From: Gluconacetobacter takamatsuzukensis | GTDB lineage: Bacteria; Pseudomonadota; Alphaproteobacteria; Acetobacterales; Acetobacteraceae | Length of the DNA stretch: 64,000 bases | Direction of reading: 5' to 3' | Assembly: GCF_014174275.1 (NCBI RefSeq) | Contig: NZ_JABEQK010000003.1 | Span: 124,001 to 188,000, forward strand | In this document: positions 35,795-44,643 of the stretch, piece after piece | How positions within the stretch are numbered: the first letter of the stretch is position 1 | Layout: each line of letters opens with the position of its first letter | Notes under the pieces: model-generated | The model's database searches: none | Told to the model about the DNA's origin: nothing | The model's input: only the letters and a program-made list of their open reading frames with translations | Made by a program: the position numbers and the translations under genes

Positions 35795-36943
35795 ATGCCC
35801 GACCCGTCCCCCATCCGCATCGGTCCCGGACAATCGACCCGCACCGCACAGCGCACGCTGGCCGGCAAATCGTCCAGCCTGGCCGGAATCCGCCACGGGC
35901 GCGGCGCCACCCTGTCGCCGCCCGACCGCTTCGCCCGCCACCAATCCGCCCCGGTCGACGATGGCTGGGACAGTCTGGCGGAGGACGAGCCTGCTCCGCG
36001 CACCGAACTGACCTTCGAGCCCGCCCGCACCATCATCACCCGCAACGACAGCCCGGACCTGGGCTTCGACCGCTCGATCAACGCCTATCGCGGGTGCGAA
36101 CATGGCTGCATCTACTGCTTCGCCCGCCCCACCCATGCCTGGATCGGCCTGTCGCCGGGTCTGGATTTCGAAACCCGCCTGACCTGCAAACCCGACGCGG
36201 CCCGCCTGCTGGAGCGGGAACTCAGCCACCCCGCCTACCGGGTGCGCCCGATCGCACTGGGCACCAACACCGACCCCTACCAGCCCGTGGAGCGCCAGAC
36301 GGGCCTGACGCGCGCCATCCTGATGGTGCTGGACCGGTTTTCCCACCCGGTCAGCATCGTCACCAAATCGGCCGGCGTGCTGCGCGACCGCGACGTGCTG
36401 GCGGCAATGGCGGCACGCAATCTGGTGCGCGTCAGCCTGTCGGTGACGACGCTGGATACCGACCTGGCCCGCAGGATGGAGCCGCGCGCCTCGACCCCGG
36501 CCCGACGGCTGGAGGCCATTGCCGCCCTCACCGAGGCCGGCATTCCCGCCTCCGTCCTGGTCGCCCCGATGATCCCGGCCCTGAACGATCACGAGCTGGA
36601 AGCGATTCTCGGCGCTGCCGCGGCAGCCGGCGCCTGCGATGCCGGCTACGCCCTGCTGCGCCTGCCGCTGGAGGTCGCACCGCTGTTTCAGGACTGGCTG
36701 GCCCGCCACTATCCCGATCGCGCGCACCATGTCCTGCAACGCATCCGCGCGGTGCGCGGCGGCGCGCTGAACGATTCGACCTTCGGCCGGCGCGGCCGGG
36801 GCCAGGGGGTGCATGCCGACCTGCTGGCCCAGCGTTTCGCGCGGGCCCGCCGGGCCCTGGGCCTCACGCGCGGCCGGTCGCTGGACTGCACGCGCTTCGC
36901 CCCGCCCCCGGCGCCGCCGGACCCGCAACTGTCCCTGTTCTGA
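35795..36943 (+). CDS. PA0069-type radical SAM protein (SplB-like)
   Basis: 382-residue radical SAM enzyme. The 4Fe-4S/SAM motif is RGCEHGCIYCFAR (Cys101, Cys105, Cys108). LGTNTDPYQPVE, HPVSIVTKSAGVLRDRDVL and VSLSVTTLD follow, as in the PA0069/Rv2578c branch related to spore photoproduct lyase (COG1533). A DNA-repair function is suspected for this group but not proven. A perfect LexA box in the upstream spacer suggests induction by DNA damage. The N-terminal 60 residues are a variable basic leader. Confidence 0.85.
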   Translation: MPDPSPIRIGPGQSTRTAQRTLAGKSSSLAGIRHGRGATLSPPDRFARHQSAPVDDGWDSLAEDEPAPRTELTFEPARTIITRNDSPDLGFDRSINAYRGCEHGCIYCFARPTHAWIGLSPGLDFETRLTCKPDAARLLERELSHPAYRVRPIALGTNTDPYQPVERQTGLTRAILMVLDRFSHPVSIVTKSAGVLRDRDVLAAMAARNLVRVSLSVTTLDTDLARRMEPRASTPARRLEAIAALTEAGIPASVLVAPMIPALNDHELEAILGAAAAAGACDAGYALLRLPLEVAPLFQDWLARHYPDRAHHVLQRIRAVRGGALNDSTFGRRGRGQGVHADLLAQRFARARRALGLTRGRSLDCTRFAPPPAPPDPQLSLF

Positions 36944-37139
36944 GGACCGCACGCCCGTCCGCCCGCCGCCATGCGGACGAATACGCGGACGAAACGGAAG
37001 GATTCGTGCGGCCGGGGCCGTCGGGCGGTTGCATCCGGCGCGCCGGCCCGGCATGTTCCCGCGTCGCCGTCCGTCCGGCGGCACCGACACGCGAACAGGG
37101 AGCCGGCTGGGCCGGGCGTAAGGAGCACCCTTTTCAGTC

Positions 37140-38699
37140 ATGATGTATTACAGCCGGCTCAAATTGGCCTCGGTCGTCGCGGTTTGCCTTCTGGGAGTGC
37201 TGCTCTGCCTTCCCAATGCCATGCGCCAGCCCGCGCCCTCGGTGCCGTGGCGCCAGATTCACCTTGGTCTCGACCTGCGGGGCGGCTCGTACCTGCTGAT
37301 GCAGGTGGACATGAACAGCGTCACCGCCGACCGCCTGCGCACGCTGGCCGACGGCACCCGCCAGGCGCTGCTGGGCGCGGGCCAGGGCTATCGCGACGTC
37401 GCGACCGACGCGCATGCCGGCACCGTGACCTTCACCCCCCGCGCACCGTCCGAGGCCGAGGCCGACCTCAAGGCCCTGCGCGCCATGCCCATGGCGGTGG
37501 CCAATGAATTCGCGGTCGCCCAGCGGCCCGACGGCAGCATCGCCATCACCCTGTCGCCCGAGGCCATGCGCCTGCGCGCAAGCGATGCCGTCACCCAGTC
37601 GATCGAGATCGTGCGCCGCCGCATCGACGCGACCGGAGCGGTCGACCCCGAGATCACCCGCCAGGGCGACGACCGCATCGTGGTCGAACTGCCCGGCATC
37701 AGCGATCCGGAGCGCGTGAAGCATCTGCTGGGCACCACGGCGAAGATGACGTTCCACATGGTGCAGGACAGCGCGCTCGGCTCCGCCATCCCGGGCCCCG
37801 GCATCAGCCTGCTGCCGATGATGAACGCGCCGGACCAGAAACTGCCGATCGCCGACCATGTCGATGTCGACGGCTCAGACCTGACCAACGCCTCGGCCGC
37901 CATCGACCAGCAGACCGGGGAATGGGCCGTCGATTTCACCTTCGATTCGGTCGGCGCGCGGGCCTTCGCCACCACCACGCAGGCCAATGTCGGCCGCCGC
38001 TTCGCCATCGTGCTCGACAACAAGGTGGTGCAGGCCCCGGTCATCCGCAGCGCCATCACCGGCGGCAACGGCCAGATCAGCGGCGGGTTCGATGCGCAAT
38101 CGGCCACCGACCTCGCGCTTCTGCTGCGCGCGGGCGCCCTGCCCGCACCGCTCTCGGTCATCGAGCAGCGCTCGATCGGCCCCTCGCTGGGCGCCGATTC
38201 CATCCGCGCCGGCATGATCAGCCTGGGCGTCGGCTTCGCGCTGGTCATCGCCTTCATGGCGCTGTTCTACGGCCGGTTCGGCTGGTACGCCAACGTGGCC
38301 CTGCTGGCCAACCTGGTGCTGATGGTCGCCATCCTGTCGCTGTTCCAGGCCACGCTGACGCTGCCCGGCATGGCCGGCATGCTGCTGACCCTGGGCATGG
38401 CGGTGGACGCCAACATCCTGATCAACGAACGCATCCGCGAGGAAGTCGCCCGTAACCGCACCCCGCTGGCGGCCATGCAGGCGGGCTTCGAGCGCGCGAC
38501 CTCCACCATCCTGGACAGCAATGCGACCGCCCTGCTGGCGCATATCATGCTGTTCGCCTTCGGCACCGGTCCGGTGCAGAACTTCGCCCTGACGATCATG
38601 ATCGGCATCGTCACGACGCTGTTCACCACGCTGCTGCTGTCGCGGATGCTGATGGTGCGCTGGTACGCCCGCACCCGTCCCACTGTCCTGCCGGTCTGA
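37140..38699 (+). CDS. secD: Protein translocase subunit SecD
   Basis: 519-residue inner-membrane protein of the SecDF complex that uses proton motive force to help pull exported proteins through SecYEG. The N-terminal segment (LASVVAVCLLGVLLCLP) is followed by HLGLDLRGGSYLLMQVD, a large periplasmic domain, and five C-terminal membrane segments with GMAVDANILINERIREE. An AAGGAG site lies upstream, somewhat distant from the double ATG. yajC, often just upstream, is not in the window. Confidence 0.95.
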   Translation: MMYYSRLKLASVVAVCLLGVLLCLPNAMRQPAPSVPWRQIHLGLDLRGGSYLLMQVDMNSVTADRLRTLADGTRQALLGAGQGYRDVATDAHAGTVTFTPRAPSEAEADLKALRAMPMAVANEFAVAQRPDGSIAITLSPEAMRLRASDAVTQSIEIVRRRIDATGAVDPEITRQGDDRIVVELPGISDPERVKHLLGTTAKMTFHMVQDSALGSAIPGPGISLLPMMNAPDQKLPIADHVDVDGSDLTNASAAIDQQTGEWAVDFTFDSVGARAFATTTQANVGRRFAIVLDNKVVQAPVIRSAITGGNGQISGGFDAQSATDLALLLRAGALPAPLSVIEQRSIGPSLGADSIRAGMISLGVGFALVIAFMALFYGRFGWYANVALLANLVLMVAILSLFQATLTLPGMAGMLLTLGMAVDANILINERIREEVARNRTPLAAMQAGFERATSTILDSNATALLAHIMLFAFGTGPVQNFALTIMIGIVTTLFTTLLLSRMLMVRWYARTRPTVLPV

Positions 38700-38710
38700 G
38701 GCGCCAAGCC

Positions 38711-39652
38711 ATGTTCTCTCGCCCCCTCCTGCGCTTCGTGCCCAACGGTACCCGGATCAATTTCATGCGCGGCCGCTTCATCGGCCTCGCCACCTCCGCC
38801 GTGCTGTCGATCGCGTCCGTGATCCTGTTCCTCCATCCGGGCCTGACGCTGGGATTGGATTTCCGCGGCGGCATCGTCGTCGAGGTCCGCACCCAGGGCT
38901 CGGCCGATTTCGGCCAGGTCCGCGCGGCACTGGCCACGCAGCATGTCGAGGCCGCGGGCGTGCAGTCCTTCGGCGCCCCCGACGACGTGCTGATCCGCCT
39001 GGACGCGCCGCCTGCCGCCAGCGCCGATCACGAGGCCCGCACCCAGGCGCTGGTCGATTCGGTCCGCCACGCGGTCGCCACCCTGCCGGGCGCACAGGTG
39101 CTGCGCGCGGATGCGGTCGGCGCCTCGGTCTCGGCCGAACTGTTCCGCGACGGCATGCTGGCGCTGGGCATCAGCCTGCTGATGATCCTGGGCTATATCT
39201 GGTTCCGCTTCGAATGGGAGTTCGCGGTCAGCGCCGTGATCACCCTGATCCTTGACCTGACCAAGGCCGTCGGCTTCCTGGTCCTGACCCATTTCGAATT
39301 CGACCTGGTGATGGTCGCCGCCATCCTGACGATCCTGGGCTATTCCACCAACGACAAGGTGGTGGTCTACGACCGCGTGCGCGAAAACCTGCGGAAATAC
39401 CGCACCATGCCGCTGGCCGAGCTGATCGACCTGTCGATCAACGAAACCCTCAGCCGCACGCTGGGCACGTCCACGACCGTCTTCCTGGCCGCGCTGCCGC
39501 TGGCCCTCTTCGGCGCCAGCCTGTCCAGCTTCGCGTGGGTGATGCTGTTCGGGATCGTGGTCGGGACCTCGTCCTCGATCTTTATCGCGGCGCCGATTCT
39601 GCTGTTGCTGGGCGAGAAGCGTCTGCGACGGGACGCGCGTCCCCCCCGCTGA
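38711..39652 (+). CDS. secF: Protein translocase subunit SecF
   Basis: 313-residue partner of SecD, 11 bases downstream. Family marks are TLGLDFRGGIVVEVRT after the first membrane segment and LTILGYSTNDKVVVYDRVRENLR near the C-terminus. The six membrane segments and length are normal. Its last 71 bases overlap, in antisense, the end of a lipoprotein gene on the other strand. Confidence 0.95.
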   Translation: MFSRPLLRFVPNGTRINFMRGRFIGLATSAVLSIASVILFLHPGLTLGLDFRGGIVVEVRTQGSADFGQVRAALATQHVEAAGVQSFGAPDDVLIRLDAPPAASADHEARTQALVDSVRHAVATLPGAQVLRADAVGASVSAELFRDGMLALGISLLMILGYIWFRFEWEFAVSAVITLILDLTKAVGFLVLTHFEFDLVMVAAILTILGYSTNDKVVVYDRVRENLRKYRTMPLAELIDLSINETLSRTLGTSTTVFLAALPLALFGASLSSFAWVMLFGIVVGTSSSIFIAAPILLLLGEKRLRRDARPPR

Positions 39653-40043
39653 CCGGCGGCGGCGGTCCCAGGCAGGCAGCGGTCGACCCGCTGTTTGCCA
39701 GTTGGACGCAATCCAGCATCATCTCGATCGCCAGTTGCACCCGGCGCTGGCCCTCCACCGTCGGGTGCAGCATGTTCTGCACGGTCAGGTCGCGGGCATA
39801 GAGGGTGCTGGCCACCAGGTCGCGCGCCTGGTCATGCATCAGCCTTCCATCCGCCAGCCGCCCCCGCACCATCCCCTGCGCGATGAAATAGGCATCGACG
39901 CTCAGATAGGCCTGCAACGGCAGCGGCAACTGGCTGACCGGGCGAATGGTCGGGTCGGGCCGCGCGCAGCCCGCCAACCCGAAAAGCCCGGCCACCAGCG
40001 CCACGCCCCATCCCTTCCCGATCCTGTTCCGGCTTTTCGTCAT
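39582..40043 (-). CDS. Putative lipoprotein of unknown function
   Basis: 153-residue protein with a lipoprotein signal (VALVAGLFGLAGC, lipidated Cys26). The mature part is mostly helical (QAYLSVDAYFIAQGMV, QRRVQLAIEMMLDCVQLANSG) with a Pro/Ala-rich C-terminal tail. No family was recognised. The 3' end overlaps the secF end by 71 bases in the opposite direction; the tail is low-complexity, so a shorter functional core is possible. Confidence 0.6.
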   Translation of the reverse strand: MTKSRNRIGKGWGVALVAGLFGLAGCARPDPTIRPVSQLPLPLQAYLSVDAYFIAQGMVRGRLADGRLMHDQARDLVASTLYARDLTVQNMLHPTVEGQRRVQLAIEMMLDCVQLANSGSTAACLGPPPPVSGGDARPVADASRPATAESAPR

Positions 40044-40105
40044 GGCAGGAGCCTAGAGCAGATCGCGCCCCAGTTCAAAAAGAGTGAAGAGCAGACGGAT
40101 CCTCT

Positions 40106-40642
40106 TCACCCCCGGCCTCTTCCCGGCCGCGCGTAATCGGCACGAGTCATGACGAACAACACGTCCGGCCCCGCCTCATGAACGGCAGCGCGCATCCCGA
40201 TCTTGCGCGCGACTTTCATCGAACCCGCATTTCCCACGGCGATGTCCGCCACGATCCGCTCCAGCCCCAACGCCACGAAAGCGTACGCAACAACCGGCAG
40301 AGTCGCCTCGGTCGCAAACCCCCGCCCCCAGGCCTGGCGGATGAACCGCCAACCGATCTCGATGTCAGGGCCGCTTCCGTCGCGGGGAATCAGCAGCACC
40401 CACCCGAGAAAGCGATGTGGCTCATGCCGGTCGAACACCGACCAATATCCCAGCCCCCGGCCGAAATCGGCCGCGATCCTCTCCCGAACGAACGCCGCAT
40501 GGCGTGCGGGATCGTCCCACGGCCCGGCCACGAAGCGCGTCACCTCGGTGTCGCGATCCATCGCCAGGCAGGCGTTCAGGTCCGCCATCGCACGGGGCCG
40601 CAGGACAAGTCGCTTCGTATGAAAGGTCGGAAGATCGGTCAT
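40106..40642 (-). CDS. GNAT-family N-acetyltransferase (RimJ/RimL type)
   Basis: 178-residue acetyltransferase. It starts TFHTKRLVLRPRAMADL, the typical opening of Acetyltransf_3 enzymes, and has the acetyl-CoA loop QAWGRGFATEAT, then VAYAFVALGLERIVADIAVGNAGSMKVARKIGM, which is the standard end of the fold. The start at MTDLPTF follows CAAGGACC. The substrate is unknown. Divergent from the SDR gene. Confidence 0.85.
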   Translation of the reverse strand: MTDLPTFHTKRLVLRPRAMADLNACLAMDRDTEVTRFVAGPWDDPARHAAFVRERIAADFGRGLGYWSVFDRHEPHRFLGWVLLIPRDGSGPDIEIGWRFIRQAWGRGFATEATLPVVAYAFVALGLERIVADIAVGNAGSMKVARKIGMRAAVHEAGPDVLFVMTRADYARPGRGRG

Positions 40643-40781
40643 GGTCCTTGCCCGATGGACGTAGCCTCCGGTCATTCTACAAGGCTCGACCGGCACACGA
40701 AACTTTACCTGTCGTGCCCACGCCGTATGGTCCATACCGACGAGCCGGCCTTGTTAACCCCAGATACCAAGGATGAAATCC

Positions 40782-41513
40782 ATGACCCAGCGTGTCGCCC
40801 TCGTGACTGGCGGAAGCCGCGGAATCGGCGCTGCCATCGCCGCGAAACTGGCTGAAGACGGTTTCGACATCGCCGTGACCTATGCCAGCAATGCCACCGC
40901 CGCCACTCAGGTCGTCACCCGGATCGAGGCCCTGGGCCGCCGGGCGGTGGCGATCCAGGCCGACGGCGCCACCACCGAAGGCAACAGCGCCGCGATCGCC
41001 CAGACCGTGGCGGCCCTGGGCCGGCTGGACGTGCTGGTCTGCAATGCCGGGATGTATCCCTACGGCCCGATCGACGAAATGAGCGTGGAGCAGATCGACC
41101 GCACGCTGCACCTGAACCTGCGCGCGGCCATGGTCGAAACCATGGAGGCCGTGAAGCATATGGGCCCCGGCGGCCGGCTGATCTATGTCGGCTCCGCCTT
41201 CGGCCAGCGCGCGCCCTTCCCGGGCATCTCGCTCTATTCCGCCACCAAGGCGGCGCTGGGCGGCTTCGCGCGCGGCGTGGCGCGCGACCTGGGCGAACGC
41301 GGCATCACCGCCAACGTGGTGGAACCCGGCCCGATCGACACCGACCTGAACCCGGCGGACGGGCATGGGGCGGACATCATCCGTCCCTTCACCGCCACCA
41401 ACAGCTACGGCAAGGTGTCCGACATCGCGGACATGGTCTCGTTCCTGGCCAGCCCCCGCGCCGGCTACATCACCGGCACCTGCCTGGCCGTCGATGGCGG
41501 CCTGACGGCCTGA
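40782..41513 (+). CDS. SDR-family oxidoreductase (FabG-like)
   Basis: 243-residue classical short-chain dehydrogenase: TGGSRGIGAAIAAKLAEDGF for NAD(P) binding, NAGMYPYG, catalytic Ser in YVGSAFGQRAPFPGISLYSATKAA with the Tyr-x3-Lys pair, and a C-terminal YITGTCLAVDGGLTA typical of 3-oxoacyl-ACP reductase-like enzymes. The start at MTQRVALV has AAGGA eight bases upstream; an ATG three codons earlier is possible. Substrate unknown. Confidence 0.85.
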   Translation: MTQRVALVTGGSRGIGAAIAAKLAEDGFDIAVTYASNATAATQVVTRIEALGRRAVAIQADGATTEGNSAAIAQTVAALGRLDVLVCNAGMYPYGPIDEMSVEQIDRTLHLNLRAAMVETMEAVKHMGPGGRLIYVGSAFGQRAPFPGISLYSATKAALGGFARGVARDLGERGITANVVEPGPIDTDLNPADGHGADIIRPFTATNSYGKVSDIADMVSFLASPRAGYITGTCLAVDGGLTA

Positions 41514-41556
41514 CCGCCATGCCGCCATCCGCGTGGGCGGATGGCGGCATCCCGTC

Positions 41557-42021
41557 TCAGGGAGCGGTCTTCTTCGCGGCCAGCAGGTCGCGAATATCTT
41601 CCAGCAGCACTTCGCTGCGCGGCGGCGGCGGCGGGGCAGCCGGTGCGGCCTCGTGCTTCACGGTCAGCTTGTTCACGGCCTTGACCACCCAGAAGATCAC
41701 GAAGCCGATGATCACGAACTGGATCAGCGCGTTCAGGAACAGTCCGACATTGATCGTCACCGCCCCCGCCTTCTGCGCATCCGCCAGGGTCGCCAGATGC
41801 GGCCCGCGCAGGGTGAAGAAGACGTTGGTGAAGTCGATACCGCCGATCAGCAGCCCGATGAACGGGGTAAAGATATCCTTGACCAGACTGTTGACGATCG
41901 CGGTGAAGGCCGCGCCGATGATGACGCCGACCGCCAGGTCGACGACGTTTCCGCGCATGAGAAAGGCGCGGAATTCCAAAACCCATCCCGGAGTATGGAT
42001 GGACGGGGCCTTGACGGACAT
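41557..42021 (-). CDS. mscL: Large-conductance mechanosensitive channel
   Basis: 154-residue inner-membrane channel that opens under membrane tension to release solutes during osmotic downshock. The first helix and pore are [20 protein letters not shown]; the second membrane segment is [18 protein letters not shown]; the C-terminal bundle is [16 protein letters not shown], preceded by a run of prolines. The N-terminus is a little longer than in E. coli. Very strong AGGAGG site. Confidence 0.95.
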   Translation of the reverse strand: MSVKAPSIHTPGWVLEFRAFLMRGNVVDLAVGVIIGAAFTAIVNSLVKDIFTPFIGLLIGGIDFTNVFFTLRGPHLATLADAQKAGAVTINVGLFLNALIQFVIIGFVIFWVVKAVNKLTVKHEAAPAAPPPPPRSEVLLEDIRDLLAAKKTAP

Positions 42022-42160
42022 GAAGCCTCCTAGTGCATTGCCGATAGACAGTTGATAGCAACCCGGTTGATACCGCGTGAACAGGAAAACGCAGCGCCAG
42101 CCCGCCCGTTGCGGCCGTGCCACGGCAGATCCGCAGCCTCGCCCGCCGGGCAGATAGGCG

Positions 42161-42189
42161 TTGATCCCGCGCCGGGCCTCATCTATACG
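42161..42189 (+). promoter_or_regulatory. Probable sigma-70 promoter of rpmE
   Basis: TTGATC and TATACG with a 17-base spacer, each 4 of 6 to consensus, about 50 bases before the rpmE start. The rest of the mscL-rpmE spacer shows nothing clear. Confidence 0.45.
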
Positions 42190-42242
42190 GCCATGCAAAC
42201 GCCCCCGGTCGGCATCGGCGGGCCCAGCATGAAGGTTTGACG

Positions 42243-42473
42243 ATGAAATCCGGCATTCACCCCGACTATCACGAAATCAACGTCATCATGACCGATGGCA
42301 CCGAATACAAGACCCGTTCCTGCTACGGGCAGCCCGGCGCGACGCTGCGCCTGGACATCGACCCCAAGTCGCATCCGGCGTGGACGGGCGTGCAGCGCAT
42401 GCTCGACACCGGGGGCCAGGTGGCGAAGTTCAACAAGAAGTTCGGTGGTCTGGGCCGCCGCGCCAAGGCGTAA
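42243..42473 (+). CDS. rpmE: Ribosomal protein bL31
   Basis: 76-residue ribosomal protein of the large subunit. It starts [22 protein letters not shown] and has HPAWTG and [11 protein letters not shown] near the end. It lacks the CXXC zinc motif, so it is the zinc-free form or a type common in Alphaproteobacteria. GAAGG precedes the ATG. It is divergent from mscL. Confidence 0.93.
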   Translation: MKSGIHPDYHEINVIMTDGTEYKTRSCYGQPGATLRLDIDPKSHPAWTGVQRMLDTGGQVAKFNKKFGGLGRRAKA

Positions 42474-42569
42474 GGGCCGCGGGGGCAACGCGCCCCCGTC
42501 CGACAGATTGTCATGTTTGCAGAACCCTGCCCCTTGAACCGGGGGGCGGGGTTTCTCACATCAGGGATA

Positions 42570-42670
42570 CGGAAGCGCCATTCGGGTTTCCGCCAGTCAG
42601 GCACCGGCCCGCTCGTCGAGGGGTTATTCCATTGCCGGCTGAATCGAACCTTGCTGTCGAGGAGGTTGAC
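42570..42670 (+). promoter_or_regulatory. ROSE-like RNA thermometer in the hsp20 leader
   Basis: The last stem pairs AACCUUGCU (42647-42655) with AGGAGGUU (42660-42667) around the loop GUCG, leaving one bulged G opposite the Shine-Dalgarno sequence. This is the UYGCU/bulged-G arrangement of ROSE thermometers, which melt on heating. Upstream stems are CGGAA/TTCCG (42570-42592) and CCGGC/GCCGG (about 42604-42639). The ATG is three bases after the stem. Confidence 0.75.
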
Positions 42671-43180
42671 ATGACCTATGATTTCGCACCCCTGTTCCGC
42701 ACCGCCATCGGCTTCGACCGTCTGGCGCGCCTGGTGGACAATGCCGCCCAGAACCCGGCGGGGCCGTCCTATCCCCCCTACAATATCGAAAAGCTCAGCG
42801 AGGACAGCTACGTCCTGACCATGGCGGTCGCGGGTTTCGGCCCCGAGGATATCGAGCTGACGGTCCAGGACAATACGCTGGTGGTCGCCGGCCGTCTGGC
42901 CAGCGCCGCGCCGGCGGGCGAGGTCCTGCATCGCGGCATCGCCACGCGGGCGTTCGAACGCCGCTTCGTCCTGGCCGACCATATCGTGGTCGACAAGGCG
43001 GACATGACGAACGGCCTGCTGCGGGTCGCCGTCAGGCATTTCGTGCCTGAGGCCCTGAAGCCCCGCCGCATTCCCGTGGGCACGGGCGGTCTCGGCATCC
43101 CGGCGGAGGCCGCGCCGACAATGGCCCCGACCGTGGCCAATGACGGTGCAACCGCGCCCGCGGCCGAACACGCGGCCTGA
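42671..43180 (+). CDS. Small heat shock protein (Hsp20/IbpA type)
   Basis: 169-residue alpha-crystallin-family holdase that binds unfolding proteins. It has an N-terminal arm (MTYDFAPLFRTAIGFDRLARL), the alpha-crystallin domain with YPPYNIEKLSEDSYVLTMAV and FERRFVLADHIVVDKADMTNGLL, and a C-terminal tail containing the IPV-like motif PRRIPVG used in oligomer contacts. The GGAGG site is locked in a ROSE-like hairpin, and a strong terminator follows the gene. Confidence 0.93.
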   Translation: MTYDFAPLFRTAIGFDRLARLVDNAAQNPAGPSYPPYNIEKLSEDSYVLTMAVAGFGPEDIELTVQDNTLVVAGRLASAAPAGEVLHRGIATRAFERRFVLADHIVVDKADMTNGLLRVAVRHFVPEALKPRRIPVGTGGLGIPAEAAPTMAPTVANDGATAPAAEHAA

Positions 43181-43215
43181 TCGCCGTCACACGCGGGACC
43201 ACCGTCCACAGACAG

Positions 43216-43244
43216 GGGGCCGGACCGAAGTCTGGCCCCTTTTT
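43216..43244 (+). terminator. Rho-independent terminator of hsp20
   Basis: GGGGCCGGAC-CGAA-GTCTGGCCCC followed by TTTTT: a 10-bp stem with one G-U pair and a stable tetraloop, 36 bases after the hsp20 stop. Confidence 0.9.
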
Positions 43245-43414
43245 CATGTTCCGGACGGCCCGCCCGCCCTTGACCCCTCCCCCCGAACGGCCCCATATCG
43301 ATACTCAAGTCATTGCGCGTCTGCAGGCACGCAAGGGTGGACCGGATACCGGGCCGCTGACATGGATCGGGTGCCTGCGCGGCGCCACCCATTGCGCAGT
43401 TAGGACCCGTTATC

Positions 43415-43993
43415 ATGAATGCACTGCCCCTGATGCCGAAGGCCACCGCCGTGTGGCTGATCGAAAAGACGGCACTGACCTTCACCCAGATCGCGGAATT
43501 CTGCGGGATGCACCCGCTGGAGGTCCAGGCCATCGCCGATGGCGAAGTCGCGCAGGGCATCGTCGGCTACGACCCGGTGGCCAACCACCAAGTCCGCCCG
43601 GAAGACATCGCGCGCTGCGAGGGCAATCCCGACCTGCGGCTGAAGGTTCTGTCGACGCCCAACCCGATCCACCGCCGCGCGAAGGGTGCCCGCTACACGC
43701 CGGTCGCCAAGCGCAACGACCGCCCGGATGCGATCGCCTTCGTCCTGCGCAATTTCCCCCAGCTTTCCGAGCCGCAGATCGTCAAGCTGCTGGGCACCAC
43801 CAAGGACACGATCGCCAAGGTCCGCGACCGCCAGCATTGGAACAGTGCCAACATCAAGCCGCGCGACCCGGTGATCCTGGGCCTGTGCAGCCAGACCGAC
43901 CTCAACGCCATGGTCCAGGCCGCGAACGACCGCCTGACCCGCGAAGGCCACGCCGTGCCCGTGCCGCTGGAAATCGGCGAGGATGTCGGCTGA
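43415..43993 (+). CDS. trcR: Cell-cycle transcriptional regulator TrcR (DUF1013)
   Basis: 192-residue alphaproteobacterial DUF1013 protein. It opens MNALPLMPKATAVWLIEKTALTFTQIAEFCGMHPLEVQAIADGE, a helix-turn-helix-like half. A second helical repeat is RPDAIAFVLRNFPQLSEPQIVKLLGTTKDTIAKVRDR. In Caulobacter the family member TrcR binds promoters of cell-cycle genes with RNA polymerase. A long spacer (43245-43414) lies upstream; no clear CtrA site was seen there. A hairpin follows the stop. Confidence 0.9.
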   Translation: MNALPLMPKATAVWLIEKTALTFTQIAEFCGMHPLEVQAIADGEVAQGIVGYDPVANHQVRPEDIARCEGNPDLRLKVLSTPNPIHRRAKGARYTPVAKRNDRPDAIAFVLRNFPQLSEPQIVKLLGTTKDTIAKVRDRQHWNSANIKPRDPVILGLCSQTDLNAMVQAANDRLTREGHAVPVPLEIGEDVG

Positions 43994-44000
43994 TCCACAC

Positions 44001-44023
44001 GGGCGGGCCCATCGTGCCCGCCC
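44001..44023. terminator. Hairpin between convergent trcR and DUF465 gene
   Basis: GGGCGGGC-CCATCGT-GCCCGCCC, a perfect 8-bp stem in the 53-base space between two convergent stops. No T-run. Confidence 0.5.
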
Positions 44024-44046
44024 GCACCCGCCCAGGCCGTTCGCCC

Positions 44047-44217
44047 TCAGGCCGGATGGGAAAGCCGCTCGATCTCTTCCTTGATCCGCAGCTTTTCCAC
44101 CTTCAGCCGGCGCAGGACGCTGTGGTCCGGCAACGGGCGGTGGTCCTCATCGAAGATCCTGTCGTCGAGACGTGCATGGCGCAGGCGCAGGCTACGAATT
44201 CTGGGTTCGTGGGACAT
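44047..44217 (-). CDS. DUF465 (YdcH-like) small protein
   Basis: 56-residue helical protein: starts MSHEPRIRSLRLRHARLDDRI and ends VEKLRIKEEIERLSHPA, the usual YdcH/DUF465 pattern of two antiparallel helices. A GGAGG site lies before the ATG. Function unknown. A second DUF465 gene lies 175 bases away on the opposite strand. Confidence 0.85.
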   Translation of the reverse strand: MSHEPRIRSLRLRHARLDDRIFDEDHRPLPDHSVLRRLKVEKLRIKEEIERLSHPA

Positions 44218-44392
44218 GATGCCTCCAGCGAGTTTGCGTTTTCGACACCGGGTAGCCTAGGCCAGCCGTGCCGGCGCGGAGCATGCTAAAATTGCAGGAC
44301 TCGTCCGGCTGGCCATGCATGCCGCCAGGGATCTCGCCATCCCGGCGAGAATCGATAGAATGGGCAGCCGATCACATGCCAGACGGGGTACC

Positions 44393-44593
44393 ATGCTGAC
44401 TGACCGGGATACCGTGCTCCGCAAGCTGCACGAACTGCGCAGCGAACACCGCGACCTTGACACCGTCATCAGCCGGCTGGCGCTGCATCCGATGGATCAG
44501 CTCCAGCTCCAGCGGCTGAAGAAGCGCAAGCTGCTGCTGAAGGACGAAATCGCGTGGCTGGAAAGCCACCTGATCCCCGACAGCATCGCCTGA
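44393..44593 (+). CDS. DUF465 (YdcH-like) small protein
   Basis: 66-residue protein of the same family as its divergent neighbour: [21 protein letters not shown], then [21 protein letters not shown]. The start at MLTDRDTV has a GGGG tract ahead. It lies 50 bases upstream of purE on the same strand and may share its transcript. Function unknown. Confidence 0.85.
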   Translation: MLTDRDTVLRKLHELRSEHRDLDTVISRLALHPMDQLQLQRLKKRKLLLKDEIAWLESHLIPDSIA

Positions 44594-44643
44594 CGCCACC
44601 CGGCCACCCATCCACCCCTCCGAAGTCCCGAAAGCCGACCAGC

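Noticed and set aside
43245-43414. CtrA site before trcR
   Set aside because: No TTAA-N7-TTAA-like pair was found.
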